NCBI RefSeq assembly: GCF_000374045.1
Contig: NZ_KB893337.1
Location: forward strand, 172-64,171
Direction: 5' to 3'
From: Segetibacter koreensis DSM 18137
GTDB taxonomy: Bacteria > Bacteroidota > Bacteroidia > Chitinophagales > Chitinophagaceae
Length of the DNA: 64,000 nt
Under the pieces are notes generated by a model. The model did not search any database. It saw only the letters and a program-made list of their open reading frames with translations, and was not told the DNA's origin. The position numbers were made by a program, and so were the translations under genes. The first letter of the stretch is position 1; each line of letters opens with the position of its first letter. Shown here piece by piece: positions 47,301 to 55,804 of this stretch.

Positions 47301-48287
47301 ATGTTTTACCATGTAAAAGACTTACAGTTTAACGCAAGGGTGTCGAAGCCTGACCCTGCATTTGCCACTTTACTACTCGAGCAATTTGGTGGAGCCAACG
47401 GCGAATTAGCGGCTGCTCTACGATATTTTGTGCAGGCATTCGGCGCAAAAAACCCTTACCCTGATAAATATGATTTGCTGATGGATATTGCAACAGAAGA
47501 GTTTAGCCACCTGGAAATTGTTGGAGCTACAATTCAGATGCTGCTAACCGGAGTAAACGGTGACCTTAAAAAAGCTGCCGAAAATTCTGAAATCATGCAA
47601 TTATTAGATGGCAAAGCTGCCAAAGAAAACATGATCCACCAGGCAATGGTGGCACCCCAGTTTTTAGTTCAGAGCGCCGGCGGACCTGCATATACAAACA
47701 GCCAGGGAGTACCTTGGACTGCCGCATATATAAATGGTGACGCACAAGGAGATCTTACATCAGACCTACGCTCAGATATAGCTGCTGAAACAAGGGCAAA
47801 AATGGTATATGAATATCTTTTACAATTTACGGAAGATCCATTTGTAAAGGAAACACTTCGTTTTTTAATGACAAGAGAGGTCGCACACTACCAAATGTTT
47901 GAGGCAGCTTTAGAAACCATTAAACCTAACTTTCCAATGGGAACACTACAAAGTGATCCACGATACGGAAATCTTTACTTTAATTTGTCAAGTGGAAACG
48001 CAATTCGCGGTCCATGGAACCAGGGCCAAAGTACCCAATTAGGTGAGACCTGGCAATATATTGAAGATCCTATTAAGCATGTTTTGGAGACTAACAGCTT
48101 GCTCGATCAAAAAGCTACAGGTACAAACAAGACAGTAAAAGAAAATGATAGCGCAGAAGTGCAGCTAGGTAAAATGCGAAGTGAACTGGTAAACATGGCT
48201 GCTCCTATTGGTCCTCAGCAATGGAATAAGCCTTTGAGTGAAGATGTACTTGCAGTAGAAATGAAAAATACTAACTTAAACAGTTAA
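47301..48287 (+). CDS. Manganese catalase
   Basis: This 328-residue protein aligns with the non-haem manganese catalases. The di-manganese ligand regions are visible: Glu35 (ANGELAAALRYF), Glu66/Glu67 and His70 (ATEEFSHLE), and later SDIAAETRAKMVYEYLL and FLMTREVAHYQMFEAAL. It breaks down hydrogen peroxide in the cytoplasm. Its TAA overlaps by one base the ATG of the DsbA-like gene, so the two are translationally coupled. Confidence 0.95.
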   Translation: MFYHVKDLQFNARVSKPDPAFATLLLEQFGGANGELAAALRYFVQAFGAKNPYPDKYDLLMDIATEEFSHLEIVGATIQMLLTGVNGDLKKAAENSEIMQLLDGKAAKENMIHQAMVAPQFLVQSAGGPAYTNSQGVPWTAAYINGDAQGDLTSDLRSDIAAETRAKMVYEYLLQFTEDPFVKETLRFLMTREVAHYQMFEAALETIKPNFPMGTLQSDPRYGNLYFNLSSGNAIRGPWNQGQSTQLGETWQYIEDPIKHVLETNSLLDQKATGTNKTVKENDSAEVQLGKMRSELVNMAAPIGPQQWNKPLSEDVLAVEMKNTNLNS

Positions 48288-49096
48288 TGGAATTACCACA
48301 GGACTTATCAACCAATAACAGTCAAGTCAAACAAGACCAGACGGATCAGGTGCAAATTACTTTTTACACCGATCCGCTTTGTTGTTGGAGTTGGGCATTT
48401 GAGCCTCAATGGAGAAGGCTTCAATATGAGTACCATGATACTATCTCTTATCGCTATGTAATGAGTGGTCTTCTACCAGCATGGCAAAATTATAATGATC
48501 CTGTATATTCAGTCAGCAGGCCTATGCAAATGGGACCCGTTTGGCACGAGGCCGGCCAGAAGTCAGGAATGCAGATGTATGACAAGATTTGGGTTGAAGA
48601 TCCTCCGGCATCTTCGTATCCAGCCTGCATTGCAGTAAAATGTGCAGAATTGCAATCGCAAAATGCAGGAGTAAAATACCTGAGAATGTTGCGTGAGGCA
48701 GTAATGTTGCACGGAAAAAATATAGCCAGGCAAGAAGTTTTAATAACGATTGCAGATGGATTGGCAAATAAATATCCAGGCATGTTAGACACTGAAAGAT
48801 TTCTTATGGATTTAACTGCAAACGATAATGGAATTAATGCATTTCGAACTGACTTAAATGAAGTGCAAGGCAGAAACATCACACGTTTTCCAACCTTGAT
48901 TATGCGTTCGGTAAACAGACCTTCTATTATGATAACCGGTTATCGCCCCTACCCTGTTTTACTTGATGCCATTAAGCAAGTTGCCCCGGCAACAAAGCCA
49001 CTACAAAAACCTGTGTCTGAAGAAGCATACATAAGGTATTGGGGAAATAATATTACAAAACGGGAAATTGAAGAAATCTTTAGTGAGCATGGCTAA
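48287..49096 (+). CDS. DsbA family thioredoxin-fold protein
   Basis: A 269-residue protein of the DSBA/FrnE type (TFYTDPLCCWSWAFEPQWRRL; later ITRFPTLIMR with the cis-proline of the thioredoxin fold). The active-site block reads CCWS (Cys32, Cys33, Trp34, Ser35) rather than the CxWC of most relatives, so the usual second cysteine is serine. No signal peptide, so it is probably cytoplasmic. Overlap with the manganese catalase gene suggests a joint role in peroxide or thiol stress (inference). Confidence 0.88.
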   Translation: MELPQDLSTNNSQVKQDQTDQVQITFYTDPLCCWSWAFEPQWRRLQYEYHDTISYRYVMSGLLPAWQNYNDPVYSVSRPMQMGPVWHEAGQKSGMQMYDKIWVEDPPASSYPACIAVKCAELQSQNAGVKYLRMLREAVMLHGKNIARQEVLITIADGLANKYPGMLDTERFLMDLTANDNGINAFRTDLNEVQGRNITRFPTLIMRSVNRPSIMITGYRPYPVLLDAIKQVAPATKPLQKPVSEEAYIRYWGNNITKREIEEIFSEHG

Positions 49097-49161
49097 GAAA
49101 CCGGGATCATCAATTTGATGGCCTTGTCTAAATATATCTTCTAAATACAATGCAAGTTTAA

Positions 49162-49392
49162 ATGGAAAAACAAACGAAAGCAGCCAAATTTATTGGAGGT
49201 CCCTTAGATGGCAAAACACTGCAGATTGAAAAGTCATTGAGTATATATAAACACGAACAACCTCCTGTTTCAGATGATATCAGATTAGGAGAAATTCCTA
49301 TTGGTTTTTTTCCTCCTATGCATGAATACATATATGAGGAGAGTTCTGAAAGCTCTGGTATTTTTATGTACAAAGAACAGCGTCACCAATAA
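49162..49392 (+). CDS. Small hypothetical protein (76 aa)
   Basis: A 76-residue soluble protein beginning MEKQTKAAKFIGGPLDGKTL. The GGPLDGK motif is found in many short phage and bacterial proteins of unknown role. The remainder is beta-rich and ends in a tyrosine- and serine-rich stretch (EYIYEESSESSGIFMYKE). No membrane segment. It follows the DsbA-like gene by 65 bases on the same strand, possibly in the same transcript. Confidence 0.6.
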   Translation: MEKQTKAAKFIGGPLDGKTLQIEKSLSIYKHEQPPVSDDIRLGEIPIGFFPPMHEYIYEESSESSGIFMYKEQRHQ

Positions 49393-49462
49393 GGAGAAAA
49401 CAAACTTCTCTTCTTCCAACTTAAATAACTGTAATCTGAAAAGATTGCTTAGCAGAACCTAT

Positions 49463-49792
49463 TTACTTTCTAAATGCAAAATATACTGCTCCTAAAATAA
49501 ACGCAAAGCTTACCAGGTACTTCCAATGAAACGGCTCCTTAAGATACAGAACTGCAAAAAAGCTGAAAATAACCAGGGTAATGATCTCCTGGATTATTTT
49601 TAACTGAAAGCCATTAAAGCCAGAGGCAAACCCAATTCTGTTTGCCGGCACAGTAAGACAATATTCAAAAAACGCAATGCCCCAACTGATTATTATGGCT
49701 TTCCAGATAGGAATCCCTTTATCTTTTAAATGCCAATACCAGGCGAACGTCATAAAAATGTTTGAAAAAAATAAAAGGGATATTGTTCTCAT
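49463..49792 (-). CDS. DUF486 (DMT-type) membrane protein
   Basis: A 109-residue protein with four transmembrane helices. FSNIFMTFAWYWHLKDK, ISWGIAFFEYCLTVPANRIG and LKIIQEIITLVIFSFFAVLYLKE match the DUF486 family, small relatives of drug/metabolite transporters. Substrate unknown. Confidence 0.9.
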   Translation of the reverse strand: MRTISLLFFSNIFMTFAWYWHLKDKGIPIWKAIIISWGIAFFEYCLTVPANRIGFASGFNGFQLKIIQEIITLVIFSFFAVLYLKEPFHWKYLVSFAFILGAVYFAFRK

Positions 49793-49970
49793 ATTAATTC
49801 TTTAATCAGCTAAAATGTTTATTTAAATTCGAATCAAATAAACATTTTTTCTTCACACTTGGTTTACTTGTAATTATTTTTTATAGTTCCTGCGAAACGA
49901 CTAACTAAAATTTTTGTGCCTCATTTGATGAAAACGATACGCTTACGCGAGAGACTAGTTGTTTTCATAT

Positions 49971-50513
49971 TTAAACGTCATATTTTCTTTTTCTCTTATC
50001 ATCATTACCGGGCAACGTTGGTATATTGTTTTTACCGGTAATAACCATTGCAGCAATAAAAAGAATAATGAAAATTACAGCGGTAAAAAACACTTCTCGC
50101 AAAGTAATCCAATAACCAATAAATGTATAAGTACTGGCTATTTCAGGATTAGAAGGGCTATAGATCATAGTTATCCGCTCGCCCTTTTTATAGGACCTCA
50201 TGTTCCATTGATAAGATATATATAAAAATGCTTCGCTTCCAACCTTGTAACATACAGTCATTACAGGATGCTTTTCTTTTACTGAAAATGTTGCTTTTAA
50301 AACCACACCGTCAACAAACTCCCCATCAAAATAATCAGGCACCCTCGAAAACAAGACATAACATAAAAAGCAGACAACATATATTATTGAGACAGCCTTG
50401 TACAAAATAATTTTTACTGACAAAGAACGCAAAAAGCCTTTAGATTCAACCGTCTTATTTAATGTTAAAGGAACTGTATTTTTATCAATCTTGTTGTTAA
50501 CACTGCTGCTCAA
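49971..50513 (-). CDS. DUF3592 membrane protein
   Basis: A 180-residue protein with two predicted membrane helices (about residues 30-55 and 140-160) flanking a beta-rich extracytoplasmic domain. HPVMTVCYKVGSEAFLYISY and YKKGERITMIYSPSNPEIA match the DUF3592 pattern (a conserved GxxVxVxYdPxNP-like end). Function unknown. It is divergent from msrA, with 67 bases between start codons. Confidence 0.72.
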   Translation of the reverse strand: MSSSVNNKIDKNTVPLTLNKTVESKGFLRSLSVKIILYKAVSIIYVVCFLCYVLFSRVPDYFDGEFVDGVVLKATFSVKEKHPVMTVCYKVGSEAFLYISYQWNMRSYKKGERITMIYSPSNPEIASTYTFIGYWITLREVFFTAVIFIILFIAAMVITGKNNIPTLPGNDDKRKRKYDV

Positions 50514-50538
50514 CCAATTACTTTCAATAGCGTTAAAC

Positions 50539-50546
50539 TACATTTG
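50539..50546 (+). promoter_or_regulatory. -7 element of msrA
   Basis: TACATTTG matches TAnnTTTG, 34 bases before the msrA ATG, within the region shared with the divergent DUF3592 gene. Confidence 0.45.
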
Positions 50547-50580
50547 TGTTTTCCTTCAAATGCTTGAAAAAAATAGATAG

Positions 50581-51255
50581 ATGATTGAAAAAGCTCTACA
50601 CATAAGATTTTTATTATTTATCAATCTCGTTGCATCAGTATCTATTATCTCCTGTACACAATTAGAGTCATCTCCTTATAAGACAGCAAATTTAAAAAGT
50701 ATGACAAATCTAAAAACCGATACAGCAACGTTTGGAGCAGGCTGCTTTTGGTGTGTTGAGGCAGTTTTTCAACAACTTGATGGAGTATTAAAAGTAACAA
50801 GTGGCTATAGTGGCGGACATGTTGCCAACCCGACTTATGAGCAGGTGTGCTCAAAAAAAACAGGTCACGTAGAGGTTTGCCGTATTGTATATGATCCTGC
50901 AAAAATTACTTTTGATGAACTGCTTGAGGTATTTTGGAAAACACACGATCCCACTACCCCTGATCAGCAGGGCAATGACCGGGGACCACAGTATCGAAGC
51001 GTAATCTTTTATCACAATGAAGAACAAAAAAAATTAGCAGAAGAGTATAAAGCGGCACTAAACAAGTCCGGCGCATGGAGTAAGCCGGTTATAACAGGAA
51101 TAGAGCCATTGAAAAATTATTACGAAGCAGAAGATTATCACCAGAATTATTATAACACTAATCCTGACCAGCTATATTGCCGCTATGTAATTCAACCAAA
51201 ACTGGACAAATTTGAAAAAGTGTTTAAAAATAAATTGAAAGGTGTAAAGCATTAA
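50581..51255 (+). CDS. msrA: Peptide methionine sulfoxide reductase MsrA, lipoprotein form
   Basis: A 224-residue protein with the MsrA active site GCFWC (catalytic Cys55) and conserved GGHVANPTYEQVCSKKTGHVE and YHQNYY motifs. It reduces methionine-S-sulfoxide in proteins. The N-terminus (LVASVSIISC) is a lipobox with lipid Cys25, so the enzyme is probably anchored in the envelope facing the periplasm. It is monocistronic, with a -7 element and a strong terminator. Confidence 0.94.
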   Translation: MIEKALHIRFLLFINLVASVSIISCTQLESSPYKTANLKSMTNLKTDTATFGAGCFWCVEAVFQQLDGVLKVTSGYSGGHVANPTYEQVCSKKTGHVEVCRIVYDPAKITFDELLEVFWKTHDPTTPDQQGNDRGPQYRSVIFYHNEEQKKLAEEYKAALNKSGAWSKPVITGIEPLKNYYEAEDYHQNYYNTNPDQLYCRYVIQPKLDKFEKVFKNKLKGVKH

Positions 51256-51277
51256 AAACACATAAATGAAAATCTTC

Positions 51278-51302
51278 AAAAGCCTCTACTATAGAGGCTT
51301 TT
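51278..51302. terminator. Bidirectional terminator after msrA
   Basis: A perfect 11-bp stem (51278-51288 with 51292-51302, loop CTA) has an AAAA left end and a TTTT right end, 22 bases past the msrA stop. Confidence 0.85.
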
Positions 51303-51758
51303 AGTTTTTACATACTTTCTGCTTTTCCTAGTTCCAGTTTTTATATAAAAAATTAACAGCTCTATTAATAGCCAATTTAGAACGATAAAAATAAGTTCAA
51401 AAAGCTAATCAGGAATAACTAACGGTGTGGGAAAGTGCGCTTATCTAAGCGCAATAAAGACAAAAGTAAAATTTGTATTAACAGTAACATTTTTGCAGAC
51501 CAACTTGGTCAACAGGAAGTAGGCATTTCGTTCCTCCCGTTTCATGGGTTTTGTTAAAAATTGCAGAGCTTCAATAAATGAAAATAACTGTAAACTGCCT
51601 TCTCTTTAGTTTAATTCTTATTGATTGTTAGCTAAACTTCACACTGCCCTGTTTAGTTTTTTTAAGGAATAAATTTATTTTAATTATTCATATATATAAA
51701 ATATCCTTATCTTAGCCGCCATTATTAAATAAATAACGAATATAAACATCCGACATTT
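51303..51758. other. Intergenic region with a palindrome (51436-51453)
   Basis: No convincing gene. The main structure is the palindrome TGCGCTTA-TC-TAAGCGCA at 51436-51453, eight perfectly paired bases per arm with a 2-base centre, GC-rich against its surroundings. It could be an operator site or a small cruciform. Confidence 0.4.
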
Positions 51759-52214
51759 ATGAAAAATTCATCCATTAATATTTTAATTGCTGACGATGAC
51801 AATGATGACGTTTTAATGTTAACAGAAGCGCTTCAGGATAATTTACCTTCTTGTAAATGCATTCATAAACAAGACGGTATAGCTGCATTAAGACATATAA
51901 AAACGGATGTTAATCCAGACATTGTTTTCCTGGATGTGAATATGCCTTTAAAGGATGGAATTAATTGTTTAAAGGATATTTATAATCATAACCTGCTTCC
52001 TACTACACCGATAGTTATATGGTCAACTTCACAAAACATGAAGGACATTAAAATAGCGGATGAATATGGGGCAGCATTTTATATAATAAAACCAACCAGT
52101 TTTAGTGAATTCAAGAAAATTATTAAACGTGCTATTGAGTTATTAGGAAAACCCAAAAGTGAAAGAGTAGATAAATCAAATTTTGTTTTGAGAGAAACAA
52201 GCTATTATAATTGA
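51759..52214 (+). CDS. Orphan response regulator receiver protein
   Basis: A 151-residue receiver with acidic pocket DDDNDD (residues 12-17), Asp59 (VFLDVNMPLKDG) and Lys111 (YIIKP), and a short non-domain C-terminal tail. No output domain and no adjacent kinase. It resembles Rcp1-type receivers. Its partner kinase is unknown; the CHASE3 kinase 9 kb away is one candidate. Confidence 0.9.
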   Translation: MKNSSINILIADDDNDDVLMLTEALQDNLPSCKCIHKQDGIAALRHIKTDVNPDIVFLDVNMPLKDGINCLKDIYNHNLLPTTPIVIWSTSQNMKDIKIADEYGAAFYIIKPTSFSEFKKIIKRAIELLGKPKSERVDKSNFVLRETSYYN

Positions 52215-52735
52215 TGTAAATAAAATTTGTTATTCCATTACAAACTAATAGTTATTACGGTGCCATCATTGCCTTCACAAAATCGACTGCTCCTGAATTA
52301 ATCTAAAACAACCACAGATCGCTTTACTTCCATCCCCCGGTAGTTCGACGAATTATAATGAAAAAGTAACCTCTTTTTAAATACTAATTTAATTCAACTA
52401 ATATGACAAATCTGCAAGTTTATTTTAAAAATAACACAGCAAACTCTTTCTACTGTTACTTAGAGGAATACAATATCAAATGGATTTTAGATATTGGACT
52501 CAACTAAAGGAATTCCTTAAAAAGCATTATAGCATAAACCAGGAACATCCTATAAACCGATGGTATAAGGAATTGCGAAGAGAAGATAAAAAGGAAGTTA
52601 TCGTGAGCATAAATAAATCTTATACAATTAAATTTTAAGCATAAAGAAGAATGGCAATACACCCCTTTTAATTGAACGATTAATAAAAACTCCTTTGATG
52701 ATTATCGAAAGGAAGGGACTTAAAGAATTATGAAA
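52215..52735. other. Region between two orphan receivers
   Basis: Mostly non-coding. It contains the low-confidence ORF at 52480-52638 and an overlapping 34-codon ORF at 52403-52507 in another frame. No RNA gene or strong hairpin seen. Confidence 0.35.
52480..52638 (+). CDS. Possible small protein (52 aa)
   Basis: A 52-codon ORF starting MDFRYWTQLKEFLKKHYSIN and ending KSYTIKF. It is basic, helical in the first half and beta-like at the end, with no membrane segment. Codon use is plausible but the ORF is short and I do not recognise it. It could be chance, or the remnant of a larger gene. Confidence 0.25.
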   Translation: MDFRYWTQLKEFLKKHYSINQEHPINRWYKELRREDKKEVIVSINKSYTIKF

Positions 52736-53170
52736 TCATTTTATTATAGCTTCATCAGCTACTAAAAAAGCAATGTTTTTATAAAGCTTTGAAAAAATGT
52801 CATTCATGCTGTATGGTTTTTCCAGGAAATCGCCAATATTTAAACGATTTAGTTTAAACCTTTGATAAGCAGATACCGAGCCGGAGTTTATAATTATTGG
52901 AATTTCTGAGTCTATTTTACCTCGTATATACTCTGATGCCTGTACACCGTTCATAACAGGCATTTCAAGGTCCATTAAAATAACATCTGGTTTTAATCCT
53001 GCCAGTAGTTTTTTAATAGCTTCATCACCATTTTCAGCATGAATTATTTTTATCCCTACACTTTGCATTATCTTAGATAAAACGATTCGGTTCATTTCAT
53101 TGTCATCTACATTTAATACAACCTTGTTTTTTAATTGCGGATAAATTTCAGTAAAATTTTTCTGAAGCAT
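52736..53170 (-). CDS. Orphan CheY-like response regulator
   Basis: A 144-residue single receiver domain with acidic pair VDDN (residues 21-24), phospho-acceptor Asp67 (VILMDLEMPVMNG), Ser/Thr region INSGS and Lys118 (FLEKPY). The layout (NVDDNEMNRIVLSKIM) is that of receivers normally fused to hybrid kinases, here standing alone. No adjacent kinase. It is convergent with the other orphan receiver. Confidence 0.9.
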   Translation of the reverse strand: MLQKNFTEIYPQLKNKVVLNVDDNEMNRIVLSKIMQSVGIKIIHAENGDEAIKKLLAGLKPDVILMDLEMPVMNGVQASEYIRGKIDSEIPIIINSGSVSAYQRFKLNRLNIGDFLEKPYSMNDIFSKLYKNIAFLVADEAIIK

Positions 53171-53665
53171 AAATGAGTTTTAAATAGATATTGGCTAAGG
53201 ACTTCGTTCAAAAACAGCTCCAAATTCTCTCTTTAATGTAGAATTTCAAAAATTTTTTTTTAGGAAAAATAGCTCTTCCATTATTATTATTTGTTTGATA
53301 TTTAACGTGTTGACGCAGCTTGGTGTTAAATATTATTATTCTATGCTCTGTAAGTATGAACTTATCAAAGCCAGGAAATAAAAAAAGATTTAACATATTT
53401 AACTGTAAGATCAGAAAGGTTGTGGGCCTGTTTTATAAAAGTAACGAAAGTCAGAAATAACTGCACAAAGACCGGCAATCGCCATGCATTTGCCAGTCGT
53501 AATTTTGAGTATACACAATTTAATAAGTAAGATAATTCCTGCAGCCGCATATGAACCCTGGCGACTTATAGAATATAGGTGCCTTTATGAAAGTAAAGTG
53601 TAAGGTATTTTTTCAAGATTTATCGTAAAGGAAAATCAGCAGGATCCAAACTTCTTCTTGCTAAG
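53171..53665. other. Non-coding region between receiver and dioxygenase genes
   Basis: AT-rich. Short ORFs here (53208-53396 and 53365-53550, minus strand) have no coding character. I see no RNA gene. Confidence 0.3.
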
Positions 53666-54334
53666 CTAAACAACAGCAATGGTATAAGAAGCTGTAAGAT
53701 TTCCTTGATGATCTTTTTCCAATTTCATTAAAAGTGCGTCGTGTCTTTTTGCATCTTTATCAACCCGCAGTTCTATATCTTTTTTAAGAGAAATTGGATT
53801 TATTCCTTTAGGGTATAATGAAGCACTGTTTTTATATATCTCATCCTCCATCTCTTTGGGAAAGAAAAAATTAGTCGTTAATACAGTTGTGTTTTTCACA
53901 CGCACTTTTCCATGTAAATGCGTAATTCGTCCTTCGTACCAGCCGGGAAAGACTGATTTGAACCGGCACATTCCATTTTTATCAGTTACCTGGTAGCCTC
54001 TCAACCAGGTTTTGTTCTCAGTGTTCTCTTGTTTAAAATCAGAATAAACACCTTCGTTATCACATTGCCAAATGTCAACAATCGCACCTTGGATAGGTTT
54101 GCAATGCTCATCCTCAACTTTAAATATATATTCTACAGGTGTTCCTTTTTTTGTTTCTGTTATATCATACCGGTTCATTTTTTCATCTTTATAAAAAGGT
54201 CCTTCCGGTACCGGCGGTGTAATGGGATCATTGCAATCTGTTACCGGCCTTGCAGATCCTTTAGATCTTGCTGACAAGAAAGAAGAACTGATAAAACCAA
54301 AACCAATGAGCGACAAAAAGTCTTCTCGTTTCAT
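53666..54334 (-). CDS. Secreted intradiol ring-cleavage dioxygenase-like protein
   Basis: This 222-residue protein carries the intradiol dioxygenase fold. IVDIWQCDNEGVYSDF supplies Tyr97, and FPGWYEGRITHLHGK supplies Tyr133, His139 and His141, the four non-haem iron(III) ligands of protocatechuate and catechol dioxygenases. An N-terminal hydrophobic segment (residues 6-20, SLIGFGFISSSFLS) suggests export. Family members open catechol rings; secreted forms may act on catechol-containing polymers or external aromatics. No aromatic-degradation genes are nearby, so the substrate is unknown. Confidence 0.87.
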   Translation of the reverse strand: MKREDFLSLIGFGFISSSFLSARSKGSARPVTDCNDPITPPVPEGPFYKDEKMNRYDITETKKGTPVEYIFKVEDEHCKPIQGAIVDIWQCDNEGVYSDFKQENTENKTWLRGYQVTDKNGMCRFKSVFPGWYEGRITHLHGKVRVKNTTVLTTNFFFPKEMEDEIYKNSASLYPKGINPISLKKDIELRVDKDAKRHDALLMKLEKDHQGNLTASYTIAVV

Positions 54335-54678
54335 AACAGCTAATTATTTATGGAAGAGTTATAAGGCTTCTAATACAAACACATTTTGATTACGTCTATC
54401 AATAAATCCATCTTTTTTATAAAGATGTCTAATTGTTTTCAAGGGTTAATAATCAGATAGTTTTTATTTCTACCTTTTAAGGACTGTTAGGACTAACTTA
54501 TTTCTACTTAAATTTATTTTCCAAAAAGTTGACTGCATCGTTAAATCTGAAACATCATTTTTTGGTTACGAGTATCGACAAGAGGATAAGTTCTGTCCCG
54601 AAGTCCAACGCAGGTAACTAAGAAATATTCATCAAAAAATAGTATTAATTCGTAACTAGCACTTGAAAAATTAAAATT
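54335..54678. other. Divergent intergenic region, dioxygenase/carbonic anhydrase
   Basis: No ORF or strong structure. I see no TAnnTTTG box for either gene. Confidence 0.3.
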
Positions 54679-55350
54679 ATGAGAACGCTCACACAAGAAC
54701 TGCAGGAAAAGATGACTCCGCAGCAAGCGGTTGATATATTAAAAGAAGGTAATAAACGATTTGTTCAGAATCTAAAAGTAAACCGTAACCTTCTTGAGCA
54801 GGTAAATGACACGCGGGACGGGCAGTGGCCTTTTGCAGCTGTTCTGAGTTGTATTGATAGCCGCACTTCGGCTGAACTGATTTTTGACCAGGGCCTCGGT
54901 GATATTTTCAGTATACGCATAGCGGGAAATGTTATTAATGATGATATTCTCGGAAGTATGGAATTTGCCTGCAGAGTGGCGGGATCTAAGCTTATTTTGG
55001 TGTTGGGTCATTCTAAATGCGGTGCTATAAAAGGTGCATGTGATCATGTTCAATTGGGCCACTTATCTGCTTTGCTGGCGAAAATAGAACCAGCTATAGA
55101 AGCAGAGACAACTACTACAGAAAACAGAAACGCCAACAACGCCGAATTTGTCGCAAATGTCGCAATGATCAATGCAAAAAAGAGTGTTGAGGACATACTG
55201 AACAGAAGTACTATTCTTAAGGAAATGGTGGAAGATGGAAAGATTGGAATAGGGGCTGCCATGTACGATGTAACATCAGGACAAGTTGAATTTTATAATG
55301 ATACGGTTATCATCAATCAAGCTAAAGCGAATGAATTGATGGGAGCGTGA
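54679..55350 (+). CDS. Beta-class carbonic anhydrase
   Basis: This 223-residue enzyme has zinc ligands Cys58 (SCIDSRTS, with the Asp60-Arg62 dyad), His111 and Cys114 (LGHSKCGAIKGA). It interconverts CO2 and bicarbonate in the cytoplasm. Its 3' end and terminator belong to the repeat unit that recurs at 58190, where a short echo of the last codons is also seen. Confidence 0.95.
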   Translation: MRTLTQELQEKMTPQQAVDILKEGNKRFVQNLKVNRNLLEQVNDTRDGQWPFAAVLSCIDSRTSAELIFDQGLGDIFSIRIAGNVINDDILGSMEFACRVAGSKLILVLGHSKCGAIKGACDHVQLGHLSALLAKIEPAIEAETTTTENRNANNAEFVANVAMINAKKSVEDILNRSTILKEMVEDGKIGIGAAMYDVTSGQVEFYNDTVIINQAKANELMGA

Positions 55351-55440
55351 TCTAAAACTTTCTATAATAGATCTACAATTTTTAAGACTCCCGTTTGCCA
55401 TTGCGACGGGAGTTTTTTTATTAGGTGCTTTATTTGGTGC
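55343..55440 (+). repeat. Dispersed repeat, copy 1 (carbonic anhydrase 3' end and terminator)
   Basis: This stretch, from the end of the carbonic anhydrase gene through its terminator to TTTGGTGC, aligns almost throughout with 58190-58290 (mostly identical by eye). Shared blocks include GCGTGAT.TAAAACTTTCTA and CTCCCGTTTGCC.TTGCGACG. Confidence 0.75.
55387..55419 (+). terminator. Terminator of the carbonic anhydrase gene
   Basis: ACTCCCGT (55387-55394) pairs with ACGGGAGT (55406-55413), followed by a T7 tract. The same element recurs at 58231-58266. Confidence 0.88.
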
Positions 55441-55450
55441 CGGGGAAAAA

Positions 55451-55804
55451 TTATCCTTGCCAGAGTGTTAATCCATTTCCATCAGGATCGGAAAAGGAAG
55501 CAAATCTGCCCCATGGTGTATTGTCTATCGCCTTTACTTCAACACCTTTAGCGTTTAAATCAGCTACTTCTTTTTCAATATCTTCCGATTTTAAAACAAG
55601 TCCCTGCACAGAGCCTGCCGCCATTTGTTTATACCAGTTTACCAGCGTAATCGATATTGCTTGTTCAGGCAAGCCTAATTGTACCCAAGTACTTCCGTTG
55701 CCCATGTCTGCTTCTGTTATCAGTTGAAAACCTATTTTAATATAAAAATCTTTAGCTACCTGCTGGTCTGTTACAGGAATTGAAACAATAGAGATAGTTG
55801 TCAT
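55451..55804 (-). CDS. VOC family (glyoxalase-like) protein
   Basis: A 117-residue protein of the vicinal-oxygen-chelate fold: begins MTTISIVSIPVTDQQVAKDFY and ends with the typical FSDPDGNGLTLWQ. The metal-binding pattern and substrate cannot be fixed from sequence alone. It lies between the terminator and hairpin parts of repeat copy 1, convergent with the carbonic anhydrase gene. Confidence 0.9.
   Translation of the reverse strand: MTTISIVSIPVTDQQVAKDFYIKIGFQLITEADMGNGSTWVQLGLPEQAISITLVNWYKQMAAGSVQGLVLKSEDIEKEVADLNAKGVEVKAIDNTPWGRFASFSDPDGNGLTLWQG

Noticed and set aside
53208-53550. Two minus-strand ORFs of about 60 codons
   Set aside because: Phe- and Lys-rich translations typical of AT-rich non-coding DNA; no family resemblance.
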